Source: a virus. From it: 21,201 bases of DNA. Both the position numbers and the translations under genes were made by a program. Below are positions 1 to 6,358 of this stretch, piece by piece. The notes below the pieces were generated by a model. The model had not been told where the DNA came from. It worked only from the letters and a program-made list of their open reading frames with translations, and made no database searches. How positions within the stretch are numbered: position 1 is the first letter of the stretch; each line of letters begins with the position of its first letter. Location: IMG/VR virus record IMGVR_UViG_3300020191_000088, positions 1-21,201 of that record; one strand, written 5' to 3'.

Positions 1-605
1 GGGCTGGCAAGACCACCCTGATGAAGACGTTGCCAACACCTATTGTGTTGTCCGCAGAAGGTGGTCTGTTGTCTGTTCAAGACGCCGATTTGCAGTTTAT
101 TGAGATTACTTCAATGGATGAACTTAAAGAAGCTTACGAATGGCTGACGCAATCGGCAGAGGCGCAAGCTTTCCAATCGGTTGGGCTGGATTCAATTTCT
201 GAAATTGCGGAGGTCTGTTTGAACACTGAAAAGAAATTGACCAAAGACCCGCGGCAAGCGTATGGGGCGATGCAGGAACAGATGAGTGACATCATCCGCG
301 CCTTCAGAGATATCCCTGGACGGCACGTTTTGATGACTGCAAAGCTGGAAAAGTCTACCGACGAAATGGGACGGATGCTCTATGCCCCATCGATGCCGGG
401 TGCCAAGACGGGCCAGGCGCTGCCGTATTTTTTCGATGAGGTGCTTGCACTGCGAATTGAGAAAGACGGCGATGGCGTGACGCAACGTGCGCTTATGTGC
501 GACAGCGATGGCCTGTGGTCTGCCAAAGACCGCAGCGGCAAGCTGGGTGCCTGGGAAGCCCCGGACATGACGGCCATCATTGCGAAGATTGGCGGCGTGG
601 TATGA
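1..605 (+). CDS. Sak4-like RecA-fold ATPase, phage recombinase family (5' end outside window)
   Basis: The reading frame is open from the first bases of the window. In frame before the ATG at 21 it reads A-G-K-T-T-L, the end of a Walker A P-loop, so the gene really starts upstream and the ATG at 21 is internal. A Walker B-like stretch (VGLDSISEIAE) follows about 55 residues later, then the segment HVLMTAKLEK and a C-terminal sequence rich in PGAKTGQALPYFFDEV. This order is typical of the phage AAA_24 / Sak4 ATP-binding family, RecA-core proteins linked to single-strand annealing and recombination in phages. It is the first visible gene of a co-oriented recombination operon with DUF669, a PD-(D/E)XK nuclease and a helicase, which supports that role. 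The stop overlaps the next start (ATGA at 602-605). The exact biochemical activity is inferred from family membership. Confidence 0.85.
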   Translation, partial: AGKTTLMKTLPTPIVLSAEGGLLSVQDADLQFIEITSMDELKEAYEWLTQSAEAQAFQSVGLDSISEIAEVCLNTEKKLTKDPRQAYGAMQEQMSDIIRAFRDIPGRHVLMTAKLEKSTDEMGRMLYAPSMPGAKTGQALPYFFDEVLALRIEKDGDGVTQRALMCDSDGLWSAKDRSGKLGAWEAPDMTAIIAKIGGVV

Positions 606-973
606 GCCTCTATCAAAAATGGATGGACGCCAAGAAGTTGGAAACCGCTGCAGTGGCCGAGCGCCGAGATTTGGAAGACCAGATTGTCAAAAGTCTGGCC
701 ATACCAAAAGACTTGGACGGCACTTTGAACCACCAGGTTGAAGGTTACAAGGTCAAAATTGAAGGTCGGTTAAATCGCAAAGTTGACTCGGACAAACTGC
801 AAACCGTGGCCGTGGAAGCTGGCCTGCAAGATCACCTGTCCAGTTTGTTTCGCTGGAAACCAGAAATCAACATGACGGCGTGGAAAGCGGCTGACCAAGC
901 CCTTATTGCGCCTCTCACGTTGGCTATTACGTCCACCCCTGGACGCCCATCATTCACCATTATCAAGGAATAA
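602..973 (+). CDS. Conserved phage protein of the recombination operon, function unknown
   Basis: A 123-residue protein starting at the ATG that overlaps the upstream stop by four bases. An in-frame extension back to 497 would lie inside the ATPase gene, so I chose 602. The N-terminal half is charged and probably helical (MDAKKLETAAVAERRDLEDQ shape). The middle is a short beta-like segment (EGYKVKIEGRLNRKVD), and the C-terminus reads FRWKPEINMTAWKAAD then a hydrophobic stretch. This pattern recurs in small proteins that sit between Sak4-like ATPases and DUF669 proteins in other phages, from my memory of such operons. No catalytic motif is visible. Position suggests an accessory role in recombination or DNA binding, but that is inference. 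Confidence 0.8.
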   Translation: MSLYQKWMDAKKLETAAVAERRDLEDQIVKSLAIPKDLDGTLNHQVEGYKVKIEGRLNRKVDSDKLQTVAVEAGLQDHLSSLFRWKPEINMTAWKAADQALIAPLTLAITSTPGRPSFTIIKE

Positions 974-975
974 AA

Positions 976-1464
976 ATGGCTTTTCTCGACCAAACTTTCA
1001 GCGTAGACACATTGCCCAAGGGCAACAGCTACGATCCACTTCCCGCCGGCTGGTACTCAGCCGTCATTGCCACCGCAGAGGTCAAAAAAACTTCTGCCGG
1101 CACGGGCAGCTATATCGGCGTGCGTTACAACATCACCGGGCCAACTCACCAGGGTCGGGCAGTGTTTGGCAACTTGAACATTAAAAACCCCAACCCCAAG
1201 GCGGAGGAAATTGGCAGGCAGCAGCTTGGCGAAATTATGCGTGCCATCGGTCTGAACCAAGTGACCGACACTGATCAGTTGATTGGTGGCCGGCTGGAAA
1301 TCAAACTGACCATCCGCAAGGATGAGCAGTATGGTGATGGCAACGACGTAAAGGGCTTTAAGTCACTGAACGGCGCGGCCATGCCCTCGGCCATGTCACA
1401 AACAGCGCCAGCAGCTACCAACACTGCACCTCCCAAGGCTGCACCACCCTGGGCGCGGAAATGA
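976..1464 (+). CDS. DUF669 family protein, probable single-stranded DNA-binding protein
   Basis: This 162-residue protein has the usual DUF669 layout. A conserved start (MAFLDQTFSVDTLP) leads into PLPAGWYSAVIATAEVKKT and then the beta strand SYIGVRYNITGP. An NP-rich loop follows (FGNLNIKNPNPKAEEIG), with a helix LGEIMRAIGL and a strand ending in IRKDEQYGDGNDVKGFKS. The tail is a flexible A/P-rich linker ending PPWARK, like the short conserved tip of many phage single-strand-binding proteins. Proteins of this family next to Sak4-like recombinases are thought to coat single-stranded DNA and help the recombinase. A Shine-Dalgarno AAGGAA lies just before the start, and only two bases separate it from the previous stop. 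The family call is strong; the DNA-binding role is family knowledge. Confidence 0.85.
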   Translation: MAFLDQTFSVDTLPKGNSYDPLPAGWYSAVIATAEVKKTSAGTGSYIGVRYNITGPTHQGRAVFGNLNIKNPNPKAEEIGRQQLGEIMRAIGLNQVTDTDQLIGGRLEIKLTIRKDEQYGDGNDVKGFKSLNGAAMPSAMSQTAPAATNTAPPKAAPPWARK

Positions 1465-1766
1465 GCAGCTACGCCGAAATTGAGATGAAGATTCTCCAGT
1501 GGGCAGAGGCCAGGAAGATCATTCCTAACTCAACCCCTGCAATTCAGCTTTTGAAAGCAATGAGCGAGATGGGAGAACTGGCCGACGCTACCATCAAAAA
1601 TGATTTGGAAGGAATTAAAGATGGCGTTGGCGATGTCATGGTTTGCTTGATCAATTATTGCGCCCTGCAAGACATCAATCTAATTGTGTGCATGTACTCG
1701 GCATTCCGTCAGATTCAAGACCGCAAAGGCACCTTACTAACCAACGGTGTTTTTGTCAAAGAGTAA
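1461..1766 (+). CDS. MazG-like nucleoside triphosphate pyrophosphohydrolase
   Basis: A 101-residue all-helical protein. The metal-binding motif of the MazG/all-alpha NTP pyrophosphatase superfamily is visible: an E-x-x-E pair at residues 36-39 (SEMGELAD), then an acidic pair at 54 and 58 (KDGVGDVMVCL), spaced as in the family. Such enzymes hydrolyse NTPs or dNTPs to the monophosphate and pyrophosphate. Phage copies may clear unusual nucleotides or lower (p)ppGpp signalling; which one applies here cannot be read from the sequence. The start overlaps the DUF669 stop (ATGA at 1461-1464), so translation is probably coupled. The length fits the single-domain phage form. The acidic residue before the last metal ligand is Asp rather than the commoner Glu. 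Confidence 0.8.
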   Translation: MSSYAEIEMKILQWAEARKIIPNSTPAIQLLKAMSEMGELADATIKNDLEGIKDGVGDVMVCLINYCALQDINLIVCMYSAFRQIQDRKGTLLTNGVFVKE

Positions 1767-1819
1767 TCAACCAGGGGGAAAGCGCAGGCAAGTACCCCAA
1801 TTTTTCAGAAGACAAGAAA

Positions 1820-2851
1820 ATGCAAATACCTGAACCCACAGAGCCAGTCGTAACCATTGAATCTTTGATCGATGAGGCCCATGAGAAGCGCCAGGAGCGC
1901 CCCCGGCAACACTTGGGCTGCTCTACCCTTGGCCACCCCTGTGATCGCTGGCTGTGGCTGTCATTTCGGTGGGCCGTCGTGGAAAAATTCCAGGGTCGTA
2001 TCCTGCGTTTGTTCCGCCGTGGCCAAAACGAAGAGGCCACCATTGTGTCTGACCTGCGCGACATTGGCATCGATATCCGAGCCACCACCGGGTCGCAAAG
2101 TCGGGTGGACTTTGGTAGCCATGTGAGCGGCAGCCTGGACGGCATTATTCACTCTGGTGTGCCGGGTGCCAGGAAAACCAAGCACATTGCCGAATTCAAA
2201 ACTCACGCCAAAAAGTCATTTGATGGCGTGGTCAAGGACGGCGTGGAAAAGTCTAAATTTATGCACTTCATTCAGATGCAGGTTTACATGCTGGGTGCCA
2301 AAATTGATCGGGCGTTGTATTTGGCAATCTGCAAAGATGATGACCGAATCTACACCGAGCGCGTCAAACTGGACAAGGAAGTGGCTCAGAAATTTGTGGA
2401 TCGTGGCCACCGAATAGCGTTGTCGGATCGTATGCCCGAGCCTATGAGTACTGACCCGACTTGGTTCGAATGCAAGTACTGTCCAGGCCACGATTTTTGT
2501 TTTGGCAGCAAGACCACCAAGCAAGTAACTTGTCGCACTTGTGCAAACGCCACGCCGCTGTCGGATAGCACTTGGCATTGTGTGCGTTGGGATGACATCA
2601 TTCCTGGCGATGCCCAGCATATTGGCTGCGAGTCACATATCTTGCACCCTGATCTGGTGCCGTGGCAGATTGTTGATAGTCCTCGGGATTGGGTTGCCAA
2701 GTACCGCATTGGCAAAAAAGAAGTCCTGAATGGTTTGCCGGCGGCAGATGTATTTGGTTCCAAAGAATTGCTGGCCAACACCGCGGCTTGCGTAGACGCC
2801 GACCCGTTTTTGATGGATTTGCGGAAGGAATGGGATGGCAGGGTATGCTGA
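1820..2851 (+). CDS. PD-(D/E)XK nuclease, Cas4/RecB-like with probable Fe-S cluster
   Basis: A 343-residue protein. I chose the ATG at 1820 because it follows a purine-rich AGAAGA site and lies after the MazG stop; the longer in-frame extension overlaps that gene. RecB-family signs are clear: LGCSTLGHPCDRWLW near the N-terminus, GQNEE at 68-72, catalytic D107 in GSLDG, E125-x-K127 in AEFKTH, and Q152-x-x-x-Y156. One N-terminal cysteine (C34 or C41) plus C218-x2-C221-x5-C227 matches the four-cysteine Fe-S arrangement of Cas4 and AddB. A second cysteine set follows (C238, C241, C254, C270) and could bind zinc. Enzymes of this class act as single-strand exonucleases; next to a helicase and Sak4 ATPase it probably resects DNA ends. 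The last bases overlap the helicase start. Confidence 0.88.
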   Translation: MQIPEPTEPVVTIESLIDEAHEKRQERPRQHLGCSTLGHPCDRWLWLSFRWAVVEKFQGRILRLFRRGQNEEATIVSDLRDIGIDIRATTGSQSRVDFGSHVSGSLDGIIHSGVPGARKTKHIAEFKTHAKKSFDGVVKDGVEKSKFMHFIQMQVYMLGAKIDRALYLAICKDDDRIYTERVKLDKEVAQKFVDRGHRIALSDRMPEPMSTDPTWFECKYCPGHDFCFGSKTTKQVTCRTCANATPLSDSTWHCVRWDDIIPGDAQHIGCESHILHPDLVPWQIVDSPRDWVAKYRIGKKEVLNGLPAADVFGSKELLANTAACVDADPFLMDLRKEWDGRVC

Positions 2852-4428
2852 GAGATTACCAGCAAACCACCATCGACCAGCTTTACCAATGGTTTGAGGC
2901 AGGCAACAAGGGCAACCCTTGCCTGGTGTTACCCACCGGGTCAGGCAAGTCTCACATCATTGCCGCACTGTGCAAAGATGCGCTGCAGTCTTGGCCTGAA
3001 ACACGCATTCTGATGCTGACCCATGTCAAAGAACTGATTGTGCAAAACGCCGACAAAATGCGCCAGCACTGGCCAGGAGCGCCAATGGGGATCTACAGCG
3101 CCAGCCTGAAGCGCCGCGACCTGGGGGAGCCGATTACTTTTGCTGGCATTCAATCGATCAGCAAGAAAGCCGATCAAATTGGCCATGTCGATCTGATCAT
3201 CATTGATGAGGCTCATCTGGTGAGCCACAAAGATGAAGGTGGTTATCGCGACTTGCTGACCGAACTGAGCAAAATCAATCCATCCTTGAGGGTGATTGGT
3301 CTGACCGCCACGCCTTACCGCCTGGGGCATGGCCTGATCACTGATAAGCCGGCCATCTTTGATGAGTTGATTGAATCAGTCAGTATTGAGCAATTAATTT
3401 ACAAAGGATTTTTATCAACGCTGCGTTCAAAGGTAACCAAATCTAAGCTGGATATATCACAAGTCAAAAAGCGTGGTGGCGAGTACATTGAGGCGGAATT
3501 GCAGGCTGCAGTCGATACCAATGAGCAGAATGAATCGGTGGTGCGCGAAGTTATAAACCTTGCTGGAGAAAGAAAAGCATGGTTATTTTTCTGCACTGGT
3601 GTTAATCATGCTCACCATATTGCCCAAGTATTGCGAGACAACGGCATAGCCGCTGATTGCGTGACTGGCGACACGCCGCATAAAGAGCGCCAGCAAATGT
3701 TGGAGGATTTCAAAAATGGGAAATTAAGGGCGCTGACAAATGCCAACGTATTGACAACGGGATTTGACTATCCAGACATCGACCTAATTGCCATGTTGCG
3801 GCCTACCATGAGTCCTGGCTTGTACGTCCAAATGGCCGGCAGGGGGTTGCGACCCAAGTCCCACACCGATCATTGTTTGGTGCTGGACTTTGCTGGCGTG
3901 GTGCAGACGCATGGGCCGATCACCAACGTGCAGACGCCCAAGAAAGCCGGCGAAGGTACTGGGGAAGCACCAGTCAAAGTCTGTGATAACTGCGGCGAAT
4001 TGTGTGCCATTTCAGTGGCCGTATGCCCCGCCTGTGGCACTGCTTTCCCCGTCAAAGATCCGCCTGTGCTGGCGCTAAGACACGATGACATCATGGGCCT
4101 GGAAGGCACCGATCTTATAGTGAGCAGTTGGGAATGGAGAGTCCACGAAAGCCGCGCCAGTGGCAAGGAAATGCTGGCCGTGACCTATTACGGGGCGTTG
4201 AGTGACATGCCAATCACTGAGTACCTGACGGTCTTGCACGACGGGTATGCCGCAGAAAAAGCCATGCGATTGCTCTTGACGATGTCCAAGAATGGTGGAG
4301 CCTCGCTGGTAAATATTGTGGGGTTGGAAAATATTACCCAGGCCATGAACAATGCCCAGCCACCAGCTTTGATTGAGTTCAAAAAAGACGGCAAATTTTA
4401 CCGTGTGTTGCAAAGGAGTTGGAAATGA
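2845..4428 (+). CDS. DEAH-box superfamily 2 helicase
   Basis: A 527-residue SF2 helicase. Motifs appear in order: Q-motif Q6 in LRDYQQ, Walker A PTGSGKS at 30-36, Ia-like MLTHVKEL, DEAH at 121-124, motif III LTATP at 153-157, motif V TTGFDYPDI and motif VI QMAGRGLRP starting at 329. After the second RecA-like domain comes a zinc ribbon with cysteines 380, 383, 394 and 397, then a C-terminal domain of about 120 residues. It resembles UvrB/RecQ-like and type I restriction-type phage helicases often called DEAD/DEAH box helicase, which probably unwind branched DNA in replication or recombination. The ATG at 2845 overlaps the nuclease stop by seven bases. An in-frame ATG at 2830 is the alternative, but the GGAAGGA abuts it too closely to serve it. 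Confidence 0.92.
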   Translation: MLRDYQQTTIDQLYQWFEAGNKGNPCLVLPTGSGKSHIIAALCKDALQSWPETRILMLTHVKELIVQNADKMRQHWPGAPMGIYSASLKRRDLGEPITFAGIQSISKKADQIGHVDLIIIDEAHLVSHKDEGGYRDLLTELSKINPSLRVIGLTATPYRLGHGLITDKPAIFDELIESVSIEQLIYKGFLSTLRSKVTKSKLDISQVKKRGGEYIEAELQAAVDTNEQNESVVREVINLAGERKAWLFFCTGVNHAHHIAQVLRDNGIAADCVTGDTPHKERQQMLEDFKNGKLRALTNANVLTTGFDYPDIDLIAMLRPTMSPGLYVQMAGRGLRPKSHTDHCLVLDFAGVVQTHGPITNVQTPKKAGEGTGEAPVKVCDNCGELCAISVAVCPACGTAFPVKDPPVLALRHDDIMGLEGTDLIVSSWEWRVHESRASGKEMLAVTYYGALSDMPITEYLTVLHDGYAAEKAMRLLLTMSKNGGASLVNIVGLENITQAMNNAQPPALIEFKKDGKFYRVLQRSWK

Positions 4429-4625
4429 GACATGCCAAACCGCAGGTTGTGCAAATTTACGAAGACATTGTGGACGCCTACATCAAAGGCCCACCGCAGT
4501 GTTGCCACACTTGCCAGTTCTACGGCAACGATGGAACTTGCACGGAATTCTTTTTGACACCACCCGAAGACTTTGCGGCGGCTGTCGATCAATGCCCAAA
4601 GTGGGAACAGGATCTGCCATTTTGA
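4425..4625 (+). CDS. Small cysteine-rich protein, probable metal-binding
   Basis: A 66-residue protein whose ATG overlaps the helicase stop (ATGA 4425-4428), with AAAGGAG at 4412-4418 at ideal spacing. That site also rules against the in-frame TTG at 4419. Cysteines lie at 26, 27, 30, 39 and 57 in a pattern PQCCHTCQFY, GTC and DQCPKW, with PPEDF between. This layout, C-x2-C, then G-x-C, then PP-x-D-F and C-x-x-W, recurs in small phage and bacterial proteins and suggests a bound zinc ion or Fe-S cluster. No enzyme motif is visible. Its place between the helicase and the VRR-NUC nuclease suggests an accessory to DNA processing, but that is inference only. Confidence 0.75.
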   Translation: MRHAKPQVVQIYEDIVDAYIKGPPQCCHTCQFYGNDGTCTEFFLTPPEDFAAAVDQCPKWEQDLPF

Positions 4626-4978
4626 GCGCCGACAAAATTCCTTCCGAGCATTACGAACAAGCTTTGGTCGTGCAATGGTTCCGCCGCCGGCATCCTGGGG
4701 TGCTGATCCATTCAATCCCCAACGGAGGGGCCAGGAGCATGGCCACAGCCGCCGCGCTCAAAGTCGAGGGGACAGTCAAGGGCATCCCTGATTTGTTCAT
4801 CCCAGCGTGGCGTTTGTGGGTCGAGATGAAACGGCAAAAAGGAGGAGTTTTAAGCCCTGACCAAAAAGAAATCATTGAGTACTTAAAACGTGTGAATTAT
4901 TCTGTTATAGTGGGAAAAGGTGCTGAAGATGCCAAACAACAAATCAGTGCCTATTACGACAACTTTCAATCTCAATAG
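4592..4978 (+). CDS. VRR-NUC domain nuclease
   Basis: A 128-residue single-domain VRR-NUC protein. The family signs are E22 in SEHYEQALV, NGGARS, KGIPDLFIP with D67, VEMKRQKGGVLSPDQ with the E78-x-K80 pair and Q91, and the final strand NYSVIVGKG. This is a compact PD-(D/E)XK fold; phage single-domain members can cut branched DNA such as Holliday junctions, and related domains occur in FAN1. It closes the recombination operon. The start is uncertain. The ATG at 4592 lies inside the upstream gene without a good ribosome site. A TTG at 4622, forming a TTGA overlap with the upstream stop and preceded by GGAACAGGA at 4604-4612, would give MSADKIPSEHYEQ and fits the coupled style of this operon. 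Confidence 0.87.
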   Translation: MPKVGTGSAILSADKIPSEHYEQALVVQWFRRRHPGVLIHSIPNGGARSMATAAALKVEGTVKGIPDLFIPAWRLWVEMKRQKGGVLSPDQKEIIEYLKRVNYSVIVGKGAEDAKQQISAYYDNFQSQ

Positions 4979-4986
4979 GAAAAAAA

Positions 4987-5208
4987 ATGGCAAATCGAAT
5001 TTATCTGGTCATCAACAAAAGTACCAGCGAACAACGCCTCATCCGCGCCGTCAGTCGGTCTGATGCTTGCCGCTTTGTGGCTCGCTCCAGCCTGGAGTCC
5101 AGCGCGGCCAGCCAGGACGATCTTGTGCGCTTGCTGACTGCAGGCACCAAGATCGAAGACAGCAAAGTGCTGCTTGGAAATGACAATGAAACCCCAGCCG
5201 AAGAATAA
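4987..5208 (+). CDS. Small conserved phage protein, function unknown
   Basis: A 73-residue protein with a TAGGA ribosome site just before its ATG. It opens with a beta-like hydrophobic strand (RIYLVINKS), then RLIRAVSRSDACRFVA, which looks like a helix, and ASQDDLVRLLTAGTKIED. The order of a strand, then an arginine/alanine-rich helix, then S-Q-D-D-L resembles a small protein often seen in the early region of betaproteobacterial phages, from memory. No catalytic or DNA-binding motif stands out. It is the first of the run of tiny genes that fills the rest of the plus-strand operon. Confidence 0.7.
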   Translation: MANRIYLVINKSTSEQRLIRAVSRSDACRFVARSSLESSAASQDDLVRLLTAGTKIEDSKVLLGNDNETPAEE

Positions 5209-5344
5209 GGAAATTAAAGAGCATTTCATGACCATCAGGTTGCCCCTGTCGGTCATGGAAGAACTTAAGCGGCAGGCCGAAGCCAACACCCGAACAATGT
5301 CTGGCCAAGCCCTGCTTTACATCAAACAAGGACTGAAAAAATGA
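5186..5344 (+). CDS. Ribbon-helix-helix (Arc-like) small protein, putative regulator
   Basis: A 52-residue ORF. The core MTIRLPLSVMEELKRQAEAN followed by TRTMSGQALLYIKQGL fits a ribbon-helix-helix fold: a beta strand of alternating residues (T-I-R-L-P-L), a first helix, a turn at N-T-R-T and a second helix. Arc/MetJ-type proteins of this kind bind DNA as dimers and often repress early phage or plasmid genes. The start at 5186 overlaps the previous gene by 23 bases. A shorter start at 5228, with AAAGAG at 5216-5221 six bases before it, would leave only the strand and two helices (38 residues). The fold is inferred from sequence pattern, and the target DNA is not identifiable. Confidence 0.65.
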   Translation: MKPQPKNKEIKEHFMTIRLPLSVMEELKRQAEANTRTMSGQALLYIKQGLKK

Positions 5345-5424
5345 AATCCATATCACCATTTCGGCTTGTCCTGGCCGTGGTGTATGTGGCCACATTGATC
5401 GTTTGGTTCTGGAGATTCAGATGA
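5341..5424 (+). CDS. 27-residue single-pass membrane microprotein
   Basis: The ATG overlaps the upstream stop (ATGA at 5341-5344) and AAGGA at 5328-5332 lies eight bases before it. The product is MKSISPFRLVLAVVYVATLI plus VWFWRFR: a basic N-terminus, about 17 hydrophobic residues and an aromatic/basic end, as expected for one transmembrane helix with positive charge on both sides. Its stop overlaps the next start in the same way. Both overlaps and the ribosome site argue that it is translated. No function can be assigned; small early membrane proteins of phages can interfere with host processes, but nothing here shows that. Confidence 0.55.
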   Translation: MKSISPFRLVLAVVYVATLIVWFWRFR

Positions 5425-5675
5425 AAAACATCATAAAAAATAGTGCGCCTACCCACATAGTGCGCCACGCCGCGCTTGAGTTGAACAAAAAAACAAAGGA
5501 AACTCTTGGCTCATACGTCAAGCGTGTCAAGTTGCCGGGTGAAGTCAGCGGCCCTAAAAACGATTTGTGGCAACGGGGGACGTACCGAACTGGTGACGGT
5601 GATAGCACTCAGCAAGTACCGCGATCCGGCAGTCTTGTGGCATCTAAATTACCGTCTAGGGGGCATCAAACATGA
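5421..5675 (+). CDS. Conserved hypothetical phage protein, Lys/Gly-rich
   Basis: An 84-residue protein starting at the ATG that overlaps the microprotein stop, with GGAG at 5411-5414 six bases before it. It has a basic N-terminal half (NKKTKETLGSYVKRVKLPGE) and a second half with PKNDLWQRGTYRTGDGD, then a serine/glutamine tail ending LPSRGHQT. The P-x-x-D-L-W-x-R-G-x-Y-x-T-G-D-G-D segment looks conserved and I recall similar short phage proteins of unknown role. A longer reading from 5403 would use a start inside the upstream gene, so I rejected it. A rival ORF in another frame at 5506-5697 lacks a ribosome site and breaks the ATGA chain. Confidence 0.65.
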   Translation: MKNIIKNSAPTHIVRHAALELNKKTKETLGSYVKRVKLPGEVSGPKNDLWQRGTYRTGDGDSTQQVPRSGSLVASKLPSRGHQT

Positions 5676-5767
5676 ACACCTGGCCCTTCCCAACTGAACT
5701 ACCACCCAACCGGCCTATCCCGCCGATGCCGTTCAACCCCGCAAACCATGAGGAGAGTCCGCTATGA
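5672..5767 (+). CDS. 31-residue proline-rich microprotein (tentative)
   Basis: The ATG overlaps the upstream stop (5672-5675) and AGGGGG at 5658-5663 is eight bases upstream. The product contains PTELPPNRPIPPMPFNPAN, eleven prolines in 31 residues including its last PL, so it is unlikely to fold on its own. Its stop again overlaps the next start. It may be a real microprotein, or a translated linker whose main role is to carry ribosomes to the next gene. Support comes only from the overlaps and ribosome site. Confidence 0.42.
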   Translation: MNTWPFPTELPPNRPIPPMPFNPANHEESPL

Positions 5768-5883
5768 AAGATGATGAGATCGAAGACCTATACGCAAACG
5801 AATGGGTTCAGTTTGCCATTGTGATGCTGATCACCGTTGTGTCAGTGGCGGCGTTTGCTTTTATATTGGGGTACTTGACATGA
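5764..5883 (+). CDS. 39-residue single-pass membrane microprotein
   Basis: The ATG overlaps the upstream stop and AGGAG at 5751-5755 lies eight bases before it. The first 13 residues are acidic (MKDDEIEDLYANE). They are followed by about 23 hydrophobic residues from W14 to L38, enough for one transmembrane helix, with almost no positive charge. The acidic N-terminus suggests it lies outside the cytoplasm, though without flanking lysines or arginines orientation is uncertain. The stop overlaps the next ATG (5880-5883). Function unknown; possible roles include membrane-level host modulation, which is inference. Confidence 0.55.
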   Translation: MKDDEIEDLYANEWVQFAIVMLITVVSVAAFAFILGYLT

Positions 5884-6116
5884 CCTTACCCGAAATGTTG
5901 GTGATCGACACCCACCTGCCAAGCAACACAAAGATTCGTGGCTACACCGTCGAGCAGATGCTGGCGTGGGGCAAAGCCTGTGCCGCTGCCGAGCGTGAGG
6001 CTTGCGCGAAGGTATGTGCAGACGCCTCCACACCCGTTGCTGGTGAAATGCTGACAGACGGCCAGTGGGCAGCAAAGGTATTAGCTGGGAAAATCAGAGC
6101 AAGGGGGAACACATGA
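5880..6116 (+). CDS. Conserved small phage protein with REACAKVC motif
   Basis: A 78-residue protein starting at an ATGA overlap. It begins LPEMLVIDTHLP, followed by RGYTVEQMLAWGKACAAAER and EACAKVCADA, then a linker and the C-terminus AAKVLAGKIRARGNT. The A-E-R-E-A-C-A-K-V-C helix and the final I-R-A-R-G are familiar from many short early proteins of Gram-negative phages, whose function is not known. The two cysteines four apart could bind a metal or redox pair, but there is no second pair. Its last codons contain AAGGGGG (6101-6107), the ribosome site of the next gene, a layout repeated at the following three junctions. Confidence 0.7.
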   Translation: MTLPEMLVIDTHLPSNTKIRGYTVEQMLAWGKACAAAEREACAKVCADASTPVAGEMLTDGQWAAKVLAGKIRARGNT

Positions 6117-6358
6117 CAGGATTCAACTCAAAGCGCCAAGCAGCGCAGGCCAAGGTGGACGATGACGATGACACACAGGTTTACGCCGACACGCTGCTGA
6201 TTGTGTACCAGCGCGGGTTTGCAGATGGCAAGAAGGCAGCACAGCGCAAATGGGCGGGTCTGACGGATGATGAGATTACTGAAATATACGAGATGGGTCT
6301 TGGAGTACGAGCCAGCATTGAGACTGCCTTGGACAAAATTGAGGAGCGCAACACATGA
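6113..6358 (+). CDS. Small phage protein with WAGLTDDE motif
   Basis: An 81-residue protein starting at the ATGA overlap at 6113-6116. An acidic run (VDDDDD) precedes a helix QVYADTLLIVYQRGFADGKK, then KWAGLTDDEITEIYEMGLG and a helical end LDKIEERNT. The W-x-G-L-T-D-x-[DE] motif recurs in the gene two positions downstream, so the two may be related. The C-terminal codons for E-E-R carry the next gene's ribosome site (GAGGAG at 6341-6346). No enzymatic motif is visible. Similar short proteins with this motif are common in the early regions of Burkholderiales phages, from memory. Confidence 0.7.
   Translation: MTGFNSKRQAAQAKVDDDDDTQVYADTLLIVYQRGFADGKKAAQRKWAGLTDDEITEIYEMGLGVRASIETALDKIEERNT
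6341..6346 (+). promoter_or_regulatory. Shine-Dalgarno GAGGAG embedded in the upstream coding end
   Basis: GAGGAG lies eight bases before the ATG at 6355 and also encodes E-E of the C-terminal K-I-E-E-R-N of the gene at 6113. Its position fixes the start at 6355. Confidence 0.75.

Noticed and set aside
1774-1805. GGGGG and CCCC arms followed by TTTTT in the gap before the nuclease gene, terminator-like
   Set aside because: Only about four pairs with a 16-base loop, and it would sit in the middle of a tightly packed co-oriented operon.
5506-5697. Plus-strand ORF overlapping the gene at 5421-5675
   Set aside because: No ribosome site; the 5421 frame fits the ATGA chain on both sides and has conserved-looking sequence.
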